DNA of 64,000 nucleotides from JAWKWH01 sp041397625 (GTDB lineage Bacteria; Pseudomonadota; Alphaproteobacteria; Rhizobiales; Rhizobiaceae): positions 806,001 to 870,000 of the forward strand of contig JAWKWH010000001.1 of the NCBI GenBank assembly GCA_041397625.1. The letters run 5' to 3'. Below, piece by piece: positions 16,692-26,933 of this stretch. Both the position numbers and the translations under genes were made by a program. The notes under the pieces are model-generated. The model did not search any database, was not told the DNA's origin, and was given only the letters and a program-made list of their open reading frames with translations. Position 1 is the stretch's first letter. Every line of letters starts with the position of its first letter.

Positions 16692-16695
<4 letters not shown>
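15610..16695 (-). CDS. DUF2855 family protein (MDR-like)
   Basis: A 361-residue protein starting MIGVGHVEVRRADIRKARLV at the ATG at 16695. The TTNNVTYAATGGQLGYWKFFPA segment and a nucleotide-binding-like IIIGSASSKTGLGLAKFLAE loop fit DUF2855, a family related to medium-chain reductases. No enzymatic activity is established. Its start overlaps the stop of the upstream MDR oxidoreductase by four bases, so the two are probably cotranscribed. Confidence 0.87.
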
Positions 16696-17726
<1,031 letters not shown>

Positions 17727-17850
17727 GGCTTTCTGCTCCTTGGGGTCATTGCCGCTGTGCCGACTATAAGATGCCGTCGTCAGCGTGCAATGCGATATGT
17801 TCCGGGCGTGAAGCGTGATAGAAGCATGCCGGTAAAGATCGCCGGGAACC

Positions 17851-18750
17851 ATGAGCCAGATCGATCACAGGGTCATCATCGCCGGGCTGTCGGCCGCCGA
17901 CCGCGCCGACCTGACCGGGCGCGAGGACGGGCCGGCGCTCGTCAGGCTTGCCGTTCACGGCGGCCTGATCGTGGCGCTGGGCGCGGCGATCGCCTTGGGC
18001 GTTCCCCTCTGGTGGCTGCTTATCCTGCCCCAGGGCATCCTCATCGTCTTCCTGTTCACCCTGCTGCACGAGGCGGTCCACGAGACCGTATTCAAGACCG
18101 GTTTTCTCAACCGCGCCGCGGCGCTCGTCAGCGGTTTCCTGGTGTTCATCCCGCCGGTCTGGTTCCGCTATTTCCATTTCGCCCACCACCGCCACACCCA
18201 TGATCCCGAGCGCGATCCGGAACTGGCAAGCCCCAAGCCGGCGACGCTGTGGCAATATGCCGGATACCTGTCGGGCGTGCTGTTCTGGCGCTCGATGGCG
18301 ACGGTCCTGATCGTCAATGCGCTGGGGCGGGGCGGTGATGCCTATGTGCCGGACAAGGCGCGCGGCCGGGTGGTGAGCGAGGCGCGCCGGTTTCTTGCCG
18401 CCTATATGGCGCTCGCCGCGATTTCGGCTGCCGCCGGATCGGCGCTGCTCTTTTGGGTTTGGGTGTTGCCGGCGCTGATCGGCCAGCCCTTCTTGCGCGC
18501 CTATCTGCTGGCCGAACACGCGCTTTGTCCGCATGTCGCCAACATGCTGGAGAACACGCGCACAACGTTTACCAACCGCATCATCCGCTTCATCGCCTGG
18601 AACATGCCCTACCATGCCGAGCACCATGCCTATCCGGCGGTACCGTTTCACAAACTTCCGCGCTTCCACGACCATGTCCGCGCCCATCTGGCGGTGACCG
18701 AAAACGGTTATGTGCGATTTCACCGGCGCATGCTGGCGTCGCTTGAATGA
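17851..18750 (+). CDS. Membrane fatty acid desaturase-type protein
   Basis: A 299-residue membrane protein with the three histidine boxes of integral di-iron desaturases/hydroxylases: HEAVH at residues 73-77, HHRHTHD at about 112-118 and HAEHH at about 255-259. Hydrophobic segments flank them. The enzyme may act on fatty acids, carotenoids or related lipids. The start is the ATG at 17851 with no clear operon partner; the divergent MDR gene begins 124 bases away. Confidence 0.88.
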   Translation: MSQIDHRVIIAGLSAADRADLTGREDGPALVRLAVHGGLIVALGAAIALGVPLWWLLILPQGILIVFLFTLLHEAVHETVFKTGFLNRAAALVSGFLVFIPPVWFRYFHFAHHRHTHDPERDPELASPKPATLWQYAGYLSGVLFWRSMATVLIVNALGRGGDAYVPDKARGRVVSEARRFLAAYMALAAISAAAGSALLFWVWVLPALIGQPFLRAYLLAEHALCPHVANMLENTRTTFTNRIIRFIAWNMPYHAEHHAYPAVPFHKLPRFHDHVRAHLAVTENGYVRFHRRMLASLE

Positions 18751-18845
18751 GCAGGCGGTGAAGAACGGGCAATTCCCTTTGCCTTGGCGCCAAATCCGAA
18801 TTATGACCGGCGCCGGAACGCTGTAAAAGACAGGGGCGGACAGCC

Positions 18846-19814
18846 ATGTCACTGGAATCATCCAAACTGGTCACCGTGTTTGGCGGCTCCGGCTTTCTCG
18901 GTCGCCACGTGGTCCAGGCGCTTGCCCGGCGCGGCTACCGGGTGCGCGTCGCCTGCCGCAGGCCCGATCTCGCCGGACATCTGCAGCCGCTCGGCAATGT
19001 CGGCCAGATCAAGGCCGTACAGGCCAATCTGCGCTACCGCTGGTCGGTCGACCGTGCCGTCGAGGGGGCGGACGTCGTCATCAATCTCGTCGCCATCCTC
19101 TTTGAGTCGGGCAGGCAGAAATTCGATGCGGTGCACGATTTCGGCGCCCGCGCGGTGGCCGAGGCGTCGCGCGCCGCCGGTGCCAGGCTGATCCACGTTT
19201 CCGCCATCGGCGCCGAAGAGGACGCCACCTCCGACTATGCCCGCACCAAGGCACTCGGCGAGAAGGCCGTGCTGGATACGGTGCGCGACGCGGTGATCTT
19301 CCGCCCGTCGATCATGTTCGGACCGGAGGACGGCTTCTTCAACAAATTCGCCGATCTGGCGCGTTTCTCGCCGGCGCTGCCGCTGATTGGCGGCGGCCGC
19401 ACGAAATTCCAGCCGGTCTATGTCGGCGACGTGGCAGAGGCGATCGCGCGCGCCGTCGATGGCGGGGCGAAGCCCGGCACGATCTACGAACTCGGCGGGC
19501 CACAGGTGCTGAGTTTCCGCGAATGCATGGAGAAAATGCTGGAGGTGACGGGCCGCAAGCGCTGGCTCGTCAACCTGCCCTTCGGCATCGCGCGGCTCAA
19601 GGCCCGGTTTCTGCAATTGCTGCCCAACCCATTGCTGACCGTCGACCAGGTGACGCTGCTGGAAAGCGATAACGTCGTCTCGGACGCGGCCTCCGGCGAC
19701 AAGCGCACGCTCACCGGCCTCGGCATCGCACCGCACACGCTCGACGCTATCCTGCCGAGCTATCTCTGGCGGTATCGCGAGGCCGGTCAGTTCACCGCCA
19801 ACAAGCCGGCCTGA
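18846..19814 (+). CDS. Complex I NDUFA9-like NAD(P)-binding protein
   Basis: A 322-residue atypical short-chain dehydrogenase. The Rossmann loop is FGGSGFLGRHVVQAL, followed by VACRRPDLAGHL and NLVAILFESGRQKFDAVHDFGAR. This is the pattern of alphaproteobacterial relatives of mitochondrial complex I subunit NDUFA9, which carries a tightly bound NADPH. Whether it is a true complex I subunit here is not shown, because no nuo genes are in the window. It is followed seven bases later by the TauE gene. Confidence 0.9.
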   Translation: MSLESSKLVTVFGGSGFLGRHVVQALARRGYRVRVACRRPDLAGHLQPLGNVGQIKAVQANLRYRWSVDRAVEGADVVINLVAILFESGRQKFDAVHDFGARAVAEASRAAGARLIHVSAIGAEEDATSDYARTKALGEKAVLDTVRDAVIFRPSIMFGPEDGFFNKFADLARFSPALPLIGGGRTKFQPVYVGDVAEAIARAVDGGAKPGTIYELGGPQVLSFRECMEKMLEVTGRKRWLVNLPFGIARLKARFLQLLPNPLLTVDQVTLLESDNVVSDAASGDKRTLTGLGIAPHTLDAILPSYLWRYREAGQFTANKPA

Positions 19815-19821
19815 GGCCGGT

Positions 19822-20589
19822 TTGGACGCGATCGGCCTCCTGCTGCCGGACGGGTTTTCGCCGCTGGCGGCACTGCTTCTGGTCGCCGCCAGCTTTTTCA
19901 CTTCGGCGCTTACGGCAGCCTTCGGCGTCGGCGGCGGCGTCGCGCTCTTGGCGCTGATGGGCCTGTTCCTGCCGGTGGCGGCCTTGATCCCGATCCATGG
20001 CGCGGTGCAGCTCGGCTCCAACAGCGGCCGCGCCTGGCATCAGCGCACCTCGATACGCTGGCCGATGCTGTGGCCGTTCCTGGCCGGTTCGGTGGTCGGA
20101 GCGGCCGCCGGGGCGATGACGGCGATCGAACTGCCCGACGCGGCGTTGAAGATCGTGCTCGGCGCCTTCGTGGTCATCGTCACCTGGGCGAAGATACCCG
20201 GCCTTGATCGGCTGTCGGCTGCGGGTCTCGTGGTCGGCGGCGCAGTCATTTCCGCGCTCACCATGGTGCTCGGCGCCACCGGTCCGCTGATCTCCGCCTT
20301 CTTCGGCCAGGTGATCCACGACGACCGCAAGGCGCTGGTCGCCACGCAAGCGTCCGGCATGACGATTTTGCACGCGCTGAAGATCGCCGCCTTCGGCGCG
20401 CTCGGCTTTGCATTCTGGCGCTGGCTGCCGCTGGTCGCCGCCATGATCGCAACCGGCTATGCCGGCACGGTCAACGGCACGCGCATCCTGCATGCACTGC
20501 CCGAAAAGACGTTCAGAACCGGCTTCAAATGGCTGCTGACGCTTCTGGCGCTCGACCTGATCAGGCGAGGCCTGGCGGCGGGTTTCTAG
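19822..20589 (+). CDS. TSUP (TauE/SafE) family membrane permease
   Basis: A 255-residue protein with seven or eight hydrophobic segments. The FGVGGGVALLALMGLFLP segment and GTRILHALPEKTFRTGFKWLLTLLALDLI near the end are typical of TauE/SafE permeases, which export sulfite or organosulfonates or move other organic anions. The start is a TTG at 19822, just after the NDUFA9-like stop. Its stop TAG (20587-20589) is also the first part of the repeat that follows. Confidence 0.88.
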   Translation: MDAIGLLLPDGFSPLAALLLVAASFFTSALTAAFGVGGGVALLALMGLFLPVAALIPIHGAVQLGSNSGRAWHQRTSIRWPMLWPFLAGSVVGAAAGAMTAIELPDAALKIVLGAFVVIVTWAKIPGLDRLSAAGLVVGGAVISALTMVLGATGPLISAFFGQVIHDDRKALVATQASGMTILHALKIAAFGALGFAFWRWLPLVAAMIATGYAGTVNGTRILHALPEKTFRTGFKWLLTLLALDLIRRGLAAGF

Positions 20590-20873
20590 GGCGGTTCATC
20601 TTTGGCTGATTTCAGCGAGTAGCGGCTTTCGACCCGGTAGTCCAACCCACCTCCCACTTGAGGGGAGGTCGGAGAAGCGAGCGAAGCGATGCTGATCCGG
20701 GTGGGGGTAAAGGGCGAAGACAGAGCTTCCTTGCTACCCCCACCCAATCGGCTGCGCTAACGCTTGCCTCTTGTGCCTCCCCGCAAGGGGGAGGCGGGGG
20801 TCCGGAGCTGCTGCATTTTCCTCACCGGAACGCGTCATCAAAAACCGCTTCCAGCTAAAGATGAACCGCTCTA
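20587..20873. repeat. MITE-like intergenic repeat with terminal inverted repeats
   Basis: The left end GCGGTTCATCTTTGGCTG (20591-20608) and the right end CAGCTAAAGATGAACCGC (20852-20869) are inverted copies with one mismatch. Both sit next to CTAG. Inside are three strong palindromes: CCTCCC/GGGAGG near 20649-20668, an 11-bp GGGTGGGGGTA (20699-20709) with TACCCCCACCC (20735-20745), and CCTCCCC/GGGGGAGG near 20777-20794. No open frame is carried. It fills the gap between the convergent tauE-like and uppP genes and contributes to both stop codons. A similar end occurs at 43296-43322. Confidence 0.75.
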
Positions 20874-21677
20874 GCCGAGGACGAGCAGGCCGATCAGCCC
20901 GGCGATGCCGACGATCAGCCGCCACCAGCCGAACAGCCGGTAGCCGTGTTTCGACACGTAGTCGAGCAGATATCGCACCACGAAGACGGCGGCGATGAAA
21001 GCCATGACGAAGCCGGCGGCTATGATCGGCAGGTCGGCGGCCGACAGGATGCCGCGGTTCTTGTAGAGATCGAAGACGAAGGCGCCGGCCATTGTCGGCA
21101 TGGCCAGGAAGAAGGAGAACTCCGCCGCCGAACGCTTGTCGGCGCCCATCAGCAGCGCGCCGACGATCGTCGAGCCCGAGCGCGACGTGCCGGGAATCAG
21201 CGCCAGGCACTGGAACAGGCCGATCTTGAAACAGAGCGACAGCGGATAGTCCATCACGTCGTGATGCTTCGGTTCAATCGCCAGGCGATCGACCCAGAGC
21301 AGGATCACCCCGCCAATGATCAGCATGATGCAGATCAGCATCGGCGTTTCGAACAGTACCGACTTGATGAAGCCGTGCGCCGAAGCGCCGATGACGGCCG
21401 CCGGCAGGAATGCGATCAGGATGCCGAGCACGAAACGCTGTGTGCGCCGGTCGCGCGGCAGGTCCAGCAGGATGCGCCACAGGCGGGAGAAATAGACGGT
21501 CAGGATGGCGAGGATCGCACCGAGCTGGATCAGCACCTCGAACGCCTTGCCGGTGGATCTGAAACCGAGGAAATGCCCGGCAAGCAGGATGTGGCCGGTC
21601 GACGAGACCGGGATGAACTCGGTAATTCCCTCCAGCAGTCCGAGCAGCAACGCGCCGGTAATCGTCTGGTCTTCCAT
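20871..21677 (-). CDS. uppP: Undecaprenyl-diphosphate phosphatase
   Basis: A 268-residue, eight-segment membrane protein of the BacA/UppP family. The active-site motifs are EGITEFIPVSSTGHILL near residues 16-32 and PGTSRSGSTI in the second half. It recycles undecaprenyl pyrophosphate to the monophosphate carrier for peptidoglycan and other surface polymers. Its stop codon lies within the end of the adjacent repeat. Confidence 0.97.
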   Translation of the reverse strand: MEDQTITGALLLGLLEGITEFIPVSSTGHILLAGHFLGFRSTGKAFEVLIQLGAILAILTVYFSRLWRILLDLPRDRRTQRFVLGILIAFLPAAVIGASAHGFIKSVLFETPMLICIMLIIGGVILLWVDRLAIEPKHHDVMDYPLSLCFKIGLFQCLALIPGTSRSGSTIVGALLMGADKRSAAEFSFFLAMPTMAGAFVFDLYKNRGILSAADLPIIAAGFVMAFIAAVFVVRYLLDYVSKHGYRLFGWWRLIVGIAGLIGLLVLG

Positions 21678-21832
21678 CTGCTCTCCCGCACCGGTTGCCG
21701 CCGCCGGTTCTTGTCAGCGCGCCCGCGCATCCCTATAGCTTCGGGCGCAGGCCGTCTGCGCCGTCGAATCAGGCGAATGAGACTTATCGGCCCGGCCGCT
21801 AAATATCCATAACGTTCGTTTCTCGAGTTCGC

Positions 21833-22525
21833 ATGCTGGCCCTATATCATCATCCGCTTCTCGCTTCCTGCCGCTTCGTCCGCCTGATCCTCGGCGAATA
21901 TGGCGAGGAGCCGGAACTCGTCGAGGAAAAGCCGTGGGAGCGGCGCAGGGAATTTCTGGCACTCAATCCGGCCGGTTCGATGCCGGTGCTGGTGGCCGAG
22001 GGCGGCACGCCGATCTGCGGGTTTTCGGTGATCGCCGAATACCTCGACGAGACCCGCGGCGCGATGATGCGCGATCGCCGCCTGCTCGCCGACGATCCGA
22101 TGGAGCGGGCCGAGATTCGCCGGCTGGTCGACTGGTATCTGGTCAAGACGGAGAACGACGTCACCCGCTATCTCGTGCGCGAGCGCGCCTTCAAGCAGGT
22201 GATGCCCGGTTCGCTGGGCGGCGGCGCGCCCGATTCGGCCGTGCTGCGCGCGGCGCGCGCCAATGTGCGCCAGCACCTCAAATACACCGCGTGGCTTGCC
22301 AACCGCTCCAACTGGCTCGCCGGCGACCGCCTTTCCTACGCCGACATGGCCGCCGGCGCGGCGCTGTCGTGCCTCGACTATCTGGGCGAGATCGACTGGT
22401 CGGCCTATCCGGTGGCGCGCGAATGGTACCAGCGGCTGAAGTCGCGACCCTCCTTCCGGCCGATCCTCGCCGACCGGGTGCGCGGCCTGCCGCCGGTCTC
22501 GCACTATCCCGACCTGGACTTTTGA
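21833..22525 (+). CDS. Glutathione S-transferase family protein
   Basis: A 230-residue protein with an N-terminal thioredoxin-like domain (MLALYHHPLLASCRFVRLILGEYG, then NPAGSMPVLVAEGG with the cis-proline) and a helical C-terminal domain. A serine or cysteine in the LASCRFV turn probably binds glutathione. Position directly before queG, with a one-base overlap (TGATG), is a conserved rhizobial arrangement. The substrate is unknown. Confidence 0.92.
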   Translation: MLALYHHPLLASCRFVRLILGEYGEEPELVEEKPWERRREFLALNPAGSMPVLVAEGGTPICGFSVIAEYLDETRGAMMRDRRLLADDPMERAEIRRLVDWYLVKTENDVTRYLVRERAFKQVMPGSLGGGAPDSAVLRAARANVRQHLKYTAWLANRSNWLAGDRLSYADMAAGAALSCLDYLGEIDWSAYPVAREWYQRLKSRPSFRPILADRVRGLPPVSHYPDLDF

Positions 22526-23673
22526 TGCCGACAACGGCGCCGCAAGCCAGCGACGGGTTGCGCGACTGGATCGCCGCGGAAGCAAGAATGCACGGATTTA
22601 GCGCCGTGGCGCTCGCCGATCCGCGCTCGATGCCGGGAAAGTCGGCCGATCTGGGCGCCTATCTCGACAAGGGCTATCACGGCACGATGGCGTGGATGGC
22701 CGAGACCGCAATGCGGCGCGGCGATCCGCTGGCGCTGTGGCCGCAGGTGCGCGCGATCATCGTGTTTGCGATGAATTACGGGCCGGAGACCGATCCGCTT
22801 GCCCTGCTGGAACGGCTCGACCGGGCGGCGATCTCGGTCTATGCGCGCAACCGCGACTACCACGATGTGATCAAGGGCCGGCTGAAGACCATAGCCGGAC
22901 GCCTTGCCGCCCGCACCGGCGCGGCGGTCAAGGTCTTCGTCGATACCGCGCCGGTGATGGAAAAGCCGCTGGCGCACGCCGCCGGCATCGGCTGGCAGGG
23001 CAAGCACACCAATCTCGTCAGCCGTAAATTCGGTTCCTGGCTGTTCCTGGGCTCGATCTTCACCGATCTGGCGCTTGCGCCCGACGCGCCGGAGACCGAC
23101 CATTGCGGCTCGTGCCGCGCCTGCCTCGACATCTGCCCGACGGATGCCTTTCCCGCGCCCTATCGGCTCGATGCGCGGCGCTGCATTTCCTATCTCACCA
23201 TCGAGCACAAGGGGCCGATCCCGGCCCGCTTCCGCAAGGCCATCGGCAACCGCGTCTATGGCTGCGACGACTGCCTGGCGGTCTGCCCGTGGAACAAGTT
23301 CGCCGGTGCGGCGCGCGAGGCCAAGCTGAAGGCCCGCGAAGACCTTGAAGCGCCGAAGCTCGACGCTCTGCTCGGCCTTGACGACGCCGCTTTCCGCAAG
23401 CTGTTTTCCGGCTCGCCGGTCAAGCGCATTGGCCGCGACCGCTTCATCCGCAACTGCCTGATCGCCGCCGGCAATTCCGGCTTGCCGGAGCTCGCAGCGC
23501 CATGCCGAACGCTTGCCGGCGATACCTCGCCGCTGGTGCGCGGCGCGGCGGCATGGGCTCTGTCGCAACTGCTCGATCGCGACGGGTTCGACACCGTCCG
23601 CGCCGATTGTCTCGCCGGCGAGCAGGATGAATCGGTGCGCGCCGAATGGAACGGCGCGGGGGAGGCGCGATGA
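22525..23673 (+). CDS. queG: Epoxyqueuosine reductase
   Basis: A 382-residue cobalamin- and Fe-S-dependent enzyme performing the last step of queuosine synthesis in tRNA. The catalytic aspartate is in VDTAPVMEK (Asp140). The first ferredoxin motif is C194-x2-C197-x2-C200-x3-C204 and the second is C247-x2-C250-x3-C254, with C220 between them. A HEAT-like C-terminal part follows for tRNA contact. It starts at the ATG overlapping the GST stop. Its stop overlaps the next gene by four bases. Confidence 0.96.
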   Translation: MPTTAPQASDGLRDWIAAEARMHGFSAVALADPRSMPGKSADLGAYLDKGYHGTMAWMAETAMRRGDPLALWPQVRAIIVFAMNYGPETDPLALLERLDRAAISVYARNRDYHDVIKGRLKTIAGRLAARTGAAVKVFVDTAPVMEKPLAHAAGIGWQGKHTNLVSRKFGSWLFLGSIFTDLALAPDAPETDHCGSCRACLDICPTDAFPAPYRLDARRCISYLTIEHKGPIPARFRKAIGNRVYGCDDCLAVCPWNKFAGAAREAKLKAREDLEAPKLDALLGLDDAAFRKLFSGSPVKRIGRDRFIRNCLIAAGNSGLPELAAPCRTLAGDTSPLVRGAAAWALSQLLDRDGFDTVRADCLAGEQDESVRAEWNGAGEAR

Positions 23674-24548
23674 ACGTCTTTATCTTCGGCGCCGGCTATA
23701 GCGGCCTTGCCCTTGCGGACCTTCTTGCCCCGCGAGGCATCGCCATCGCCGGGACCACGCGCAGCAAGGCGCGGTTTGCGGAACTGAAGGCGCGCGGCGT
23801 CGATCCCTATCAGTTCGACGGCGATCTCGACGAGGCGATCGGAGATCGGTTGCGATCCGTGACGCATCTGGTCGTCTCCACCGCGCCCGGCGAGGAGGGC
23901 GATCCGGTGCTCGGCGCGGCAAGCGCGACGATTTGCCGGGACATGCCGGCGCTCGAATGGATCGGCTATCTGTCGACCGTCGGCGTCTATGGCGACCACG
24001 ACGGCGCCTGGGTCGACGAGGACAGCGCGCCGAGGCCGGTTTCGCGCCGTACCCAGCGCCGGCTGGTGGCCGAGCGGCAGTGGCTCGACCTCGGCGAGAA
24101 GGCCGGCATCGCCGTCGCCGTGCTGCGCCTTGCCGGCATTTACGGTCCCGGACGCAACCCCTTCGTCAAGCTCGAACAGGGCACGGCGCGGCGGCTGATC
24201 AAGCCCGGCCAGGTGTTCAACCGTATCCATGTCGACGACATCGCCCGCGCCATCGAGCATCTGGGCGAGGGCCGGACCGGTGGCGTCTTCAATGTCACCG
24301 ACGACGAGCCGGCGCCGCCGCAGGATGTCGTCGCCTACGCCGCCCGGTTGATGGGCATCGAGGTGCCGCCGGACATTCCCTTCGACGAGGCGGAACTGAC
24401 GCCGATGGCGCGATCCTTCTACGGCGAGGTCAAACGGGTTTCTAACGCCAGGCTGAAGGCGACGGGCTTTCAGTTCCTGCATCCCGACTACCGCAGGACG
24501 CTGGAGGCGATCTGGCGGGCCGGATCATGGCGCGGCCGAGCGTCGTAG
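23670..24548 (+). CDS. NAD-dependent epimerase/dehydratase family protein (YeeZ-like)
   Basis: A 292-residue extended SDR-like protein starting MNVFIFGAGYSGLALADLLAPRG, with a GxGxxG-type loop. The WIGYLSTVGVYGDHDGAWVDE segment resembles the SDR active-site region, although the usual YxxxK is not seen in canonical form. VLRLAGIYGPGRNPF and FNRIHVDDIARAI are family hallmarks. Translationally coupled to queG (ATGA). The substrate is unknown. Confidence 0.87.
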   Translation: MNVFIFGAGYSGLALADLLAPRGIAIAGTTRSKARFAELKARGVDPYQFDGDLDEAIGDRLRSVTHLVVSTAPGEEGDPVLGAASATICRDMPALEWIGYLSTVGVYGDHDGAWVDEDSAPRPVSRRTQRRLVAERQWLDLGEKAGIAVAVLRLAGIYGPGRNPFVKLEQGTARRLIKPGQVFNRIHVDDIARAIEHLGEGRTGGVFNVTDDEPAPPQDVVAYAARLMGIEVPPDIPFDEAELTPMARSFYGEVKRVSNARLKATGFQFLHPDYRRTLEAIWRAGSWRGRAS

Positions 24549-24597
24549 CATTGCCGCATCTGGCCGCCTGGACCGGGGGTGCTCGTGGCGGCTTTGC

Positions 24598-24613
24598 TTA
24601 ACGAACCGTTAAC
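24598..24613. promoter_or_regulatory. Candidate CtrA binding site before mepA
   Basis: The sequence TTAACGAACCGTTAAC has the two TTAA half-sites separated by seven bases (TTAA-N7-TTAAC), the full alphaproteobacterial CtrA consensus. It lies 59 bases upstream of the mepA start, where CtrA could time expression of a cell-wall enzyme in the cell cycle. Confidence 0.6.
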
Positions 24614-24671
24614 CGCGGGCGGCGAATGTGGTAGTGACTGGGGTGCGGCGTGAAAGACCGGTGGAACTGGC

Positions 24672-25682
24672 ATGAGAGCATTCGGCAGACCGATCGCCCT
24701 TCTCGCGGCAGCGATGGTTGCGCTGTCGGCGCCCGCCTTGCCGGCAGGCGCCAAGGAACCGCTGGCAAAGAACCTGTTTGGCCACAAGAAGCTGCCGGCG
24801 GCGAGCGAGGCGAAATCCTACGGCTTCTATTCCAAGGGTTGTTTTTCCGGTGGCCTCGCGATTGCCACGGACGGACCGAACTGGCAGGCGATGCGCCTTT
24901 CGCGCAACCGGCGCTGGGGCCATCCCGAGATGATCCGCCTGCTGGAGCGATTGTCGCGCGATGCCGCCGCCGACGGCTGGAACGGCTTGCTGATCGGCGA
25001 CCTGTCGCAGCCGCGCGGCGGGCCGATGCTTTCCGGCCACGCCTCGCACCAGATCGGGCTTGACGCCGATATCTGGTTCACGCCGATGCCGGCCAAGCGC
25101 TTCTCGGTCGCCGACCGTGAAAAGGTGAGCGCCGTCTCCATGCTGAAACGTGATTCGCTCTATGTCGACGATCGCAAATGGACGCCGGCGCACGAGGCGG
25201 TGCTGCGTCATGCCGCAAGCTACCCCAATGTCGAGCGCATCCTGGTGCATCCGGGCATCAAGAAGAAGCTCTGCGACACGGTGAAGGGCGACCGTTCCTG
25301 GCTGCGCAAGGTCAGGCCGTTCTGGGGCCACCACTATCATTTCCACGTCCGTATCGGTTGCCCGGCCGGGTCCACCGGTTGCCGCAAGCAGGCGGTAACC
25401 CCGAGGGGCGACGGTTGCGACAAGTCGCTTGCCTGGTGGTTCACCGAGGAGCCGTGGCGTCCGGCCAAGGGACCGAAGAAGCCCAAGGCGCGCGACATCA
25501 TGACCATGAAGGATCTGCCGCCGGCCTGCCGTACGGTTCTGGAGGCGCCCGCTCCGCCTTCCGAGGCGGCGGTGACGTTCACCGGAAGGGAGGGCGCCGC
25601 CCTGCCGGCGGAGGTGCGTGCCTTTGCGCCGCCCGAAGCCGAAAAGAGGATTCCCGTTCCGGTTCCGCGTCCCGGCAGGTGA
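24672..25682 (+). CDS. mepA: Penicillin-insensitive murein endopeptidase
   Basis: A 336-residue exported LAS-family zinc peptidase. The signal peptide is FGRPIALLAAAMVALSAPALPAGA. The zinc motif SGHASHQIGLDADIW carries His126 and Asp133, and the third ligand and catalytic region is WGHHYHFHVRIGC. It cleaves DD-crosslinks in peptidoglycan. The family is usually about 270-300 residues; the extra C-terminal tail here, after the zinc site, is Pro/Ala-rich. The candidate CtrA box at 24598-24613 lies in its promoter. Confidence 0.95.
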   Translation: MRAFGRPIALLAAAMVALSAPALPAGAKEPLAKNLFGHKKLPAASEAKSYGFYSKGCFSGGLAIATDGPNWQAMRLSRNRRWGHPEMIRLLERLSRDAAADGWNGLLIGDLSQPRGGPMLSGHASHQIGLDADIWFTPMPAKRFSVADREKVSAVSMLKRDSLYVDDRKWTPAHEAVLRHAASYPNVERILVHPGIKKKLCDTVKGDRSWLRKVRPFWGHHYHFHVRIGCPAGSTGCRKQAVTPRGDGCDKSLAWWFTEEPWRPAKGPKKPKARDIMTMKDLPPACRTVLEAPAPPSEAAVTFTGREGAALPAEVRAFAPPEAEKRIPVPVPRPGR

Positions 25683-25781
25683 CATTTCCGCCCGACTGTT
25701 CCATACCAGCGCCGTGCGCCCCAAATCGATTGAATTCATGATCGGGGCATCGATGATCGTGTGCTAGCGGGATGATCGCCA

Positions 25782-26813
25782 ATGGAAGCCGTTGCTTCCC
25801 CAATAACGGGACTGCAGTATCCGATACTGGTCGGTGACGTCGGCGGCACCAATGCGCGCTTCGCCATCCTGAAGGATTCGCTGTCCGAGCCGCTCGAGTT
25901 TCCCGTCACCAGGAACGCCGAGCACGAATCGCTCGAACAGTCGATTCAGAACATCGTGCTCGACCGCACGTCGATCCAGCCGAACAGCGCCATCCTCGCC
26001 ATCGCCGCGCCGGTGTCGGGCGACGAGGTGCCGCTGACCAATCTGGGCTGGACCATCCGCCCGGCGGAGCTGGCGCGCTCGCTGCGGTTTCGCCAGGTGG
26101 CGCTGGTCAACGATTTCGAGGCGCAGGCGCTGGCTGTGCTGGCGCTGGCTCCCGAACATATGCGGCAGATCGGCGGTGGCGAACCGAAACCGGGCGCGCC
26201 CTGCGTGGTGCTCGGTCCAGGCACCGGTCTCGGCGTTGCCGGGCTGGTCAGGGTCGACGGCGTCTGGATCCCGGTGGCCGGCGAGGGCGGCCATGTCGAT
26301 ATCGGGCCGCGCAGCGCGCGCGAGGCGGCGATTTTCGAACACCTGCAGCGGCTCGAGGGCCGGGTTTCGGCGGAGGAGGTGCTGAGCGGACGTGGTCTCG
26401 CCAATCTCTACAGGGCGGTCTGCAAGGCGGACGGCACGCAACCGGGCCTGGTGGAGCCGGCCGACATCAGTGCCGCCGGCCTTGCCGGAACGGAAACTGC
26501 GGCGACGGAGGCGCTCGGCCTGTTCGCGGCGCTGCTCGGGCGGCTTGCCGGCGACTTGGCGCTGATCTTCATGGCGCGGGGCGGCGTGTTCCTGACGGGC
26601 GGCATCGCCCAGAAGATCCTGCCCGCCCTGACGGCGGGACCGTTTCGCGCCGCTTTCCAGGACAAGGCGCCGCATTCGGCACGCATCGCGGAGATTCCGG
26701 TCATGGTCGTCACCCATCCGCTCGCCGCGCTCGCCGGGCTTGCCGCCCTGGCGCGCACGCCGCAGCGTTTCGGCATCGATCTGGCCGGCCGCTGCTGGCA
26801 TCGGGACGGTTGA
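25782..26813 (+). CDS. glk: Glucokinase
   Basis: A 343-residue protein of the bacterial Glk family. LVGDVGGTNARFAI is the phosphate-1 loop. LVNDFEAQALAVLAL holds the catalytic Asp, and VLGPGTGLGVAGLVRV and AGEGGHVDIGPRS complete the active site. MARGGVFLTGGIAQKILPAL is the adenosine motif. It phosphorylates glucose to glucose-6-phosphate. The start is the ATG at 25782. Confidence 0.95.
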   Translation: MEAVASPITGLQYPILVGDVGGTNARFAILKDSLSEPLEFPVTRNAEHESLEQSIQNIVLDRTSIQPNSAILAIAAPVSGDEVPLTNLGWTIRPAELARSLRFRQVALVNDFEAQALAVLALAPEHMRQIGGGEPKPGAPCVVLGPGTGLGVAGLVRVDGVWIPVAGEGGHVDIGPRSAREAAIFEHLQRLEGRVSAEEVLSGRGLANLYRAVCKADGTQPGLVEPADISAAGLAGTETAATEALGLFAALLGRLAGDLALIFMARGGVFLTGGIAQKILPALTAGPFRAAFQDKAPHSARIAEIPVMVVTHPLAALAGLAALARTPQRFGIDLAGRCWHRDG

Positions 26814-26933
26814 GACCGTTGTCAAATAGCCGTCCTGTTGCCGAAGGGCCATAGGCAACCGGCCCGCCGCACGGTATGACGGCAGCGCTCGCCCGGCGCG
26901 GGGCGACAAGCAGCAGAAGGTGATCGGCGACAA

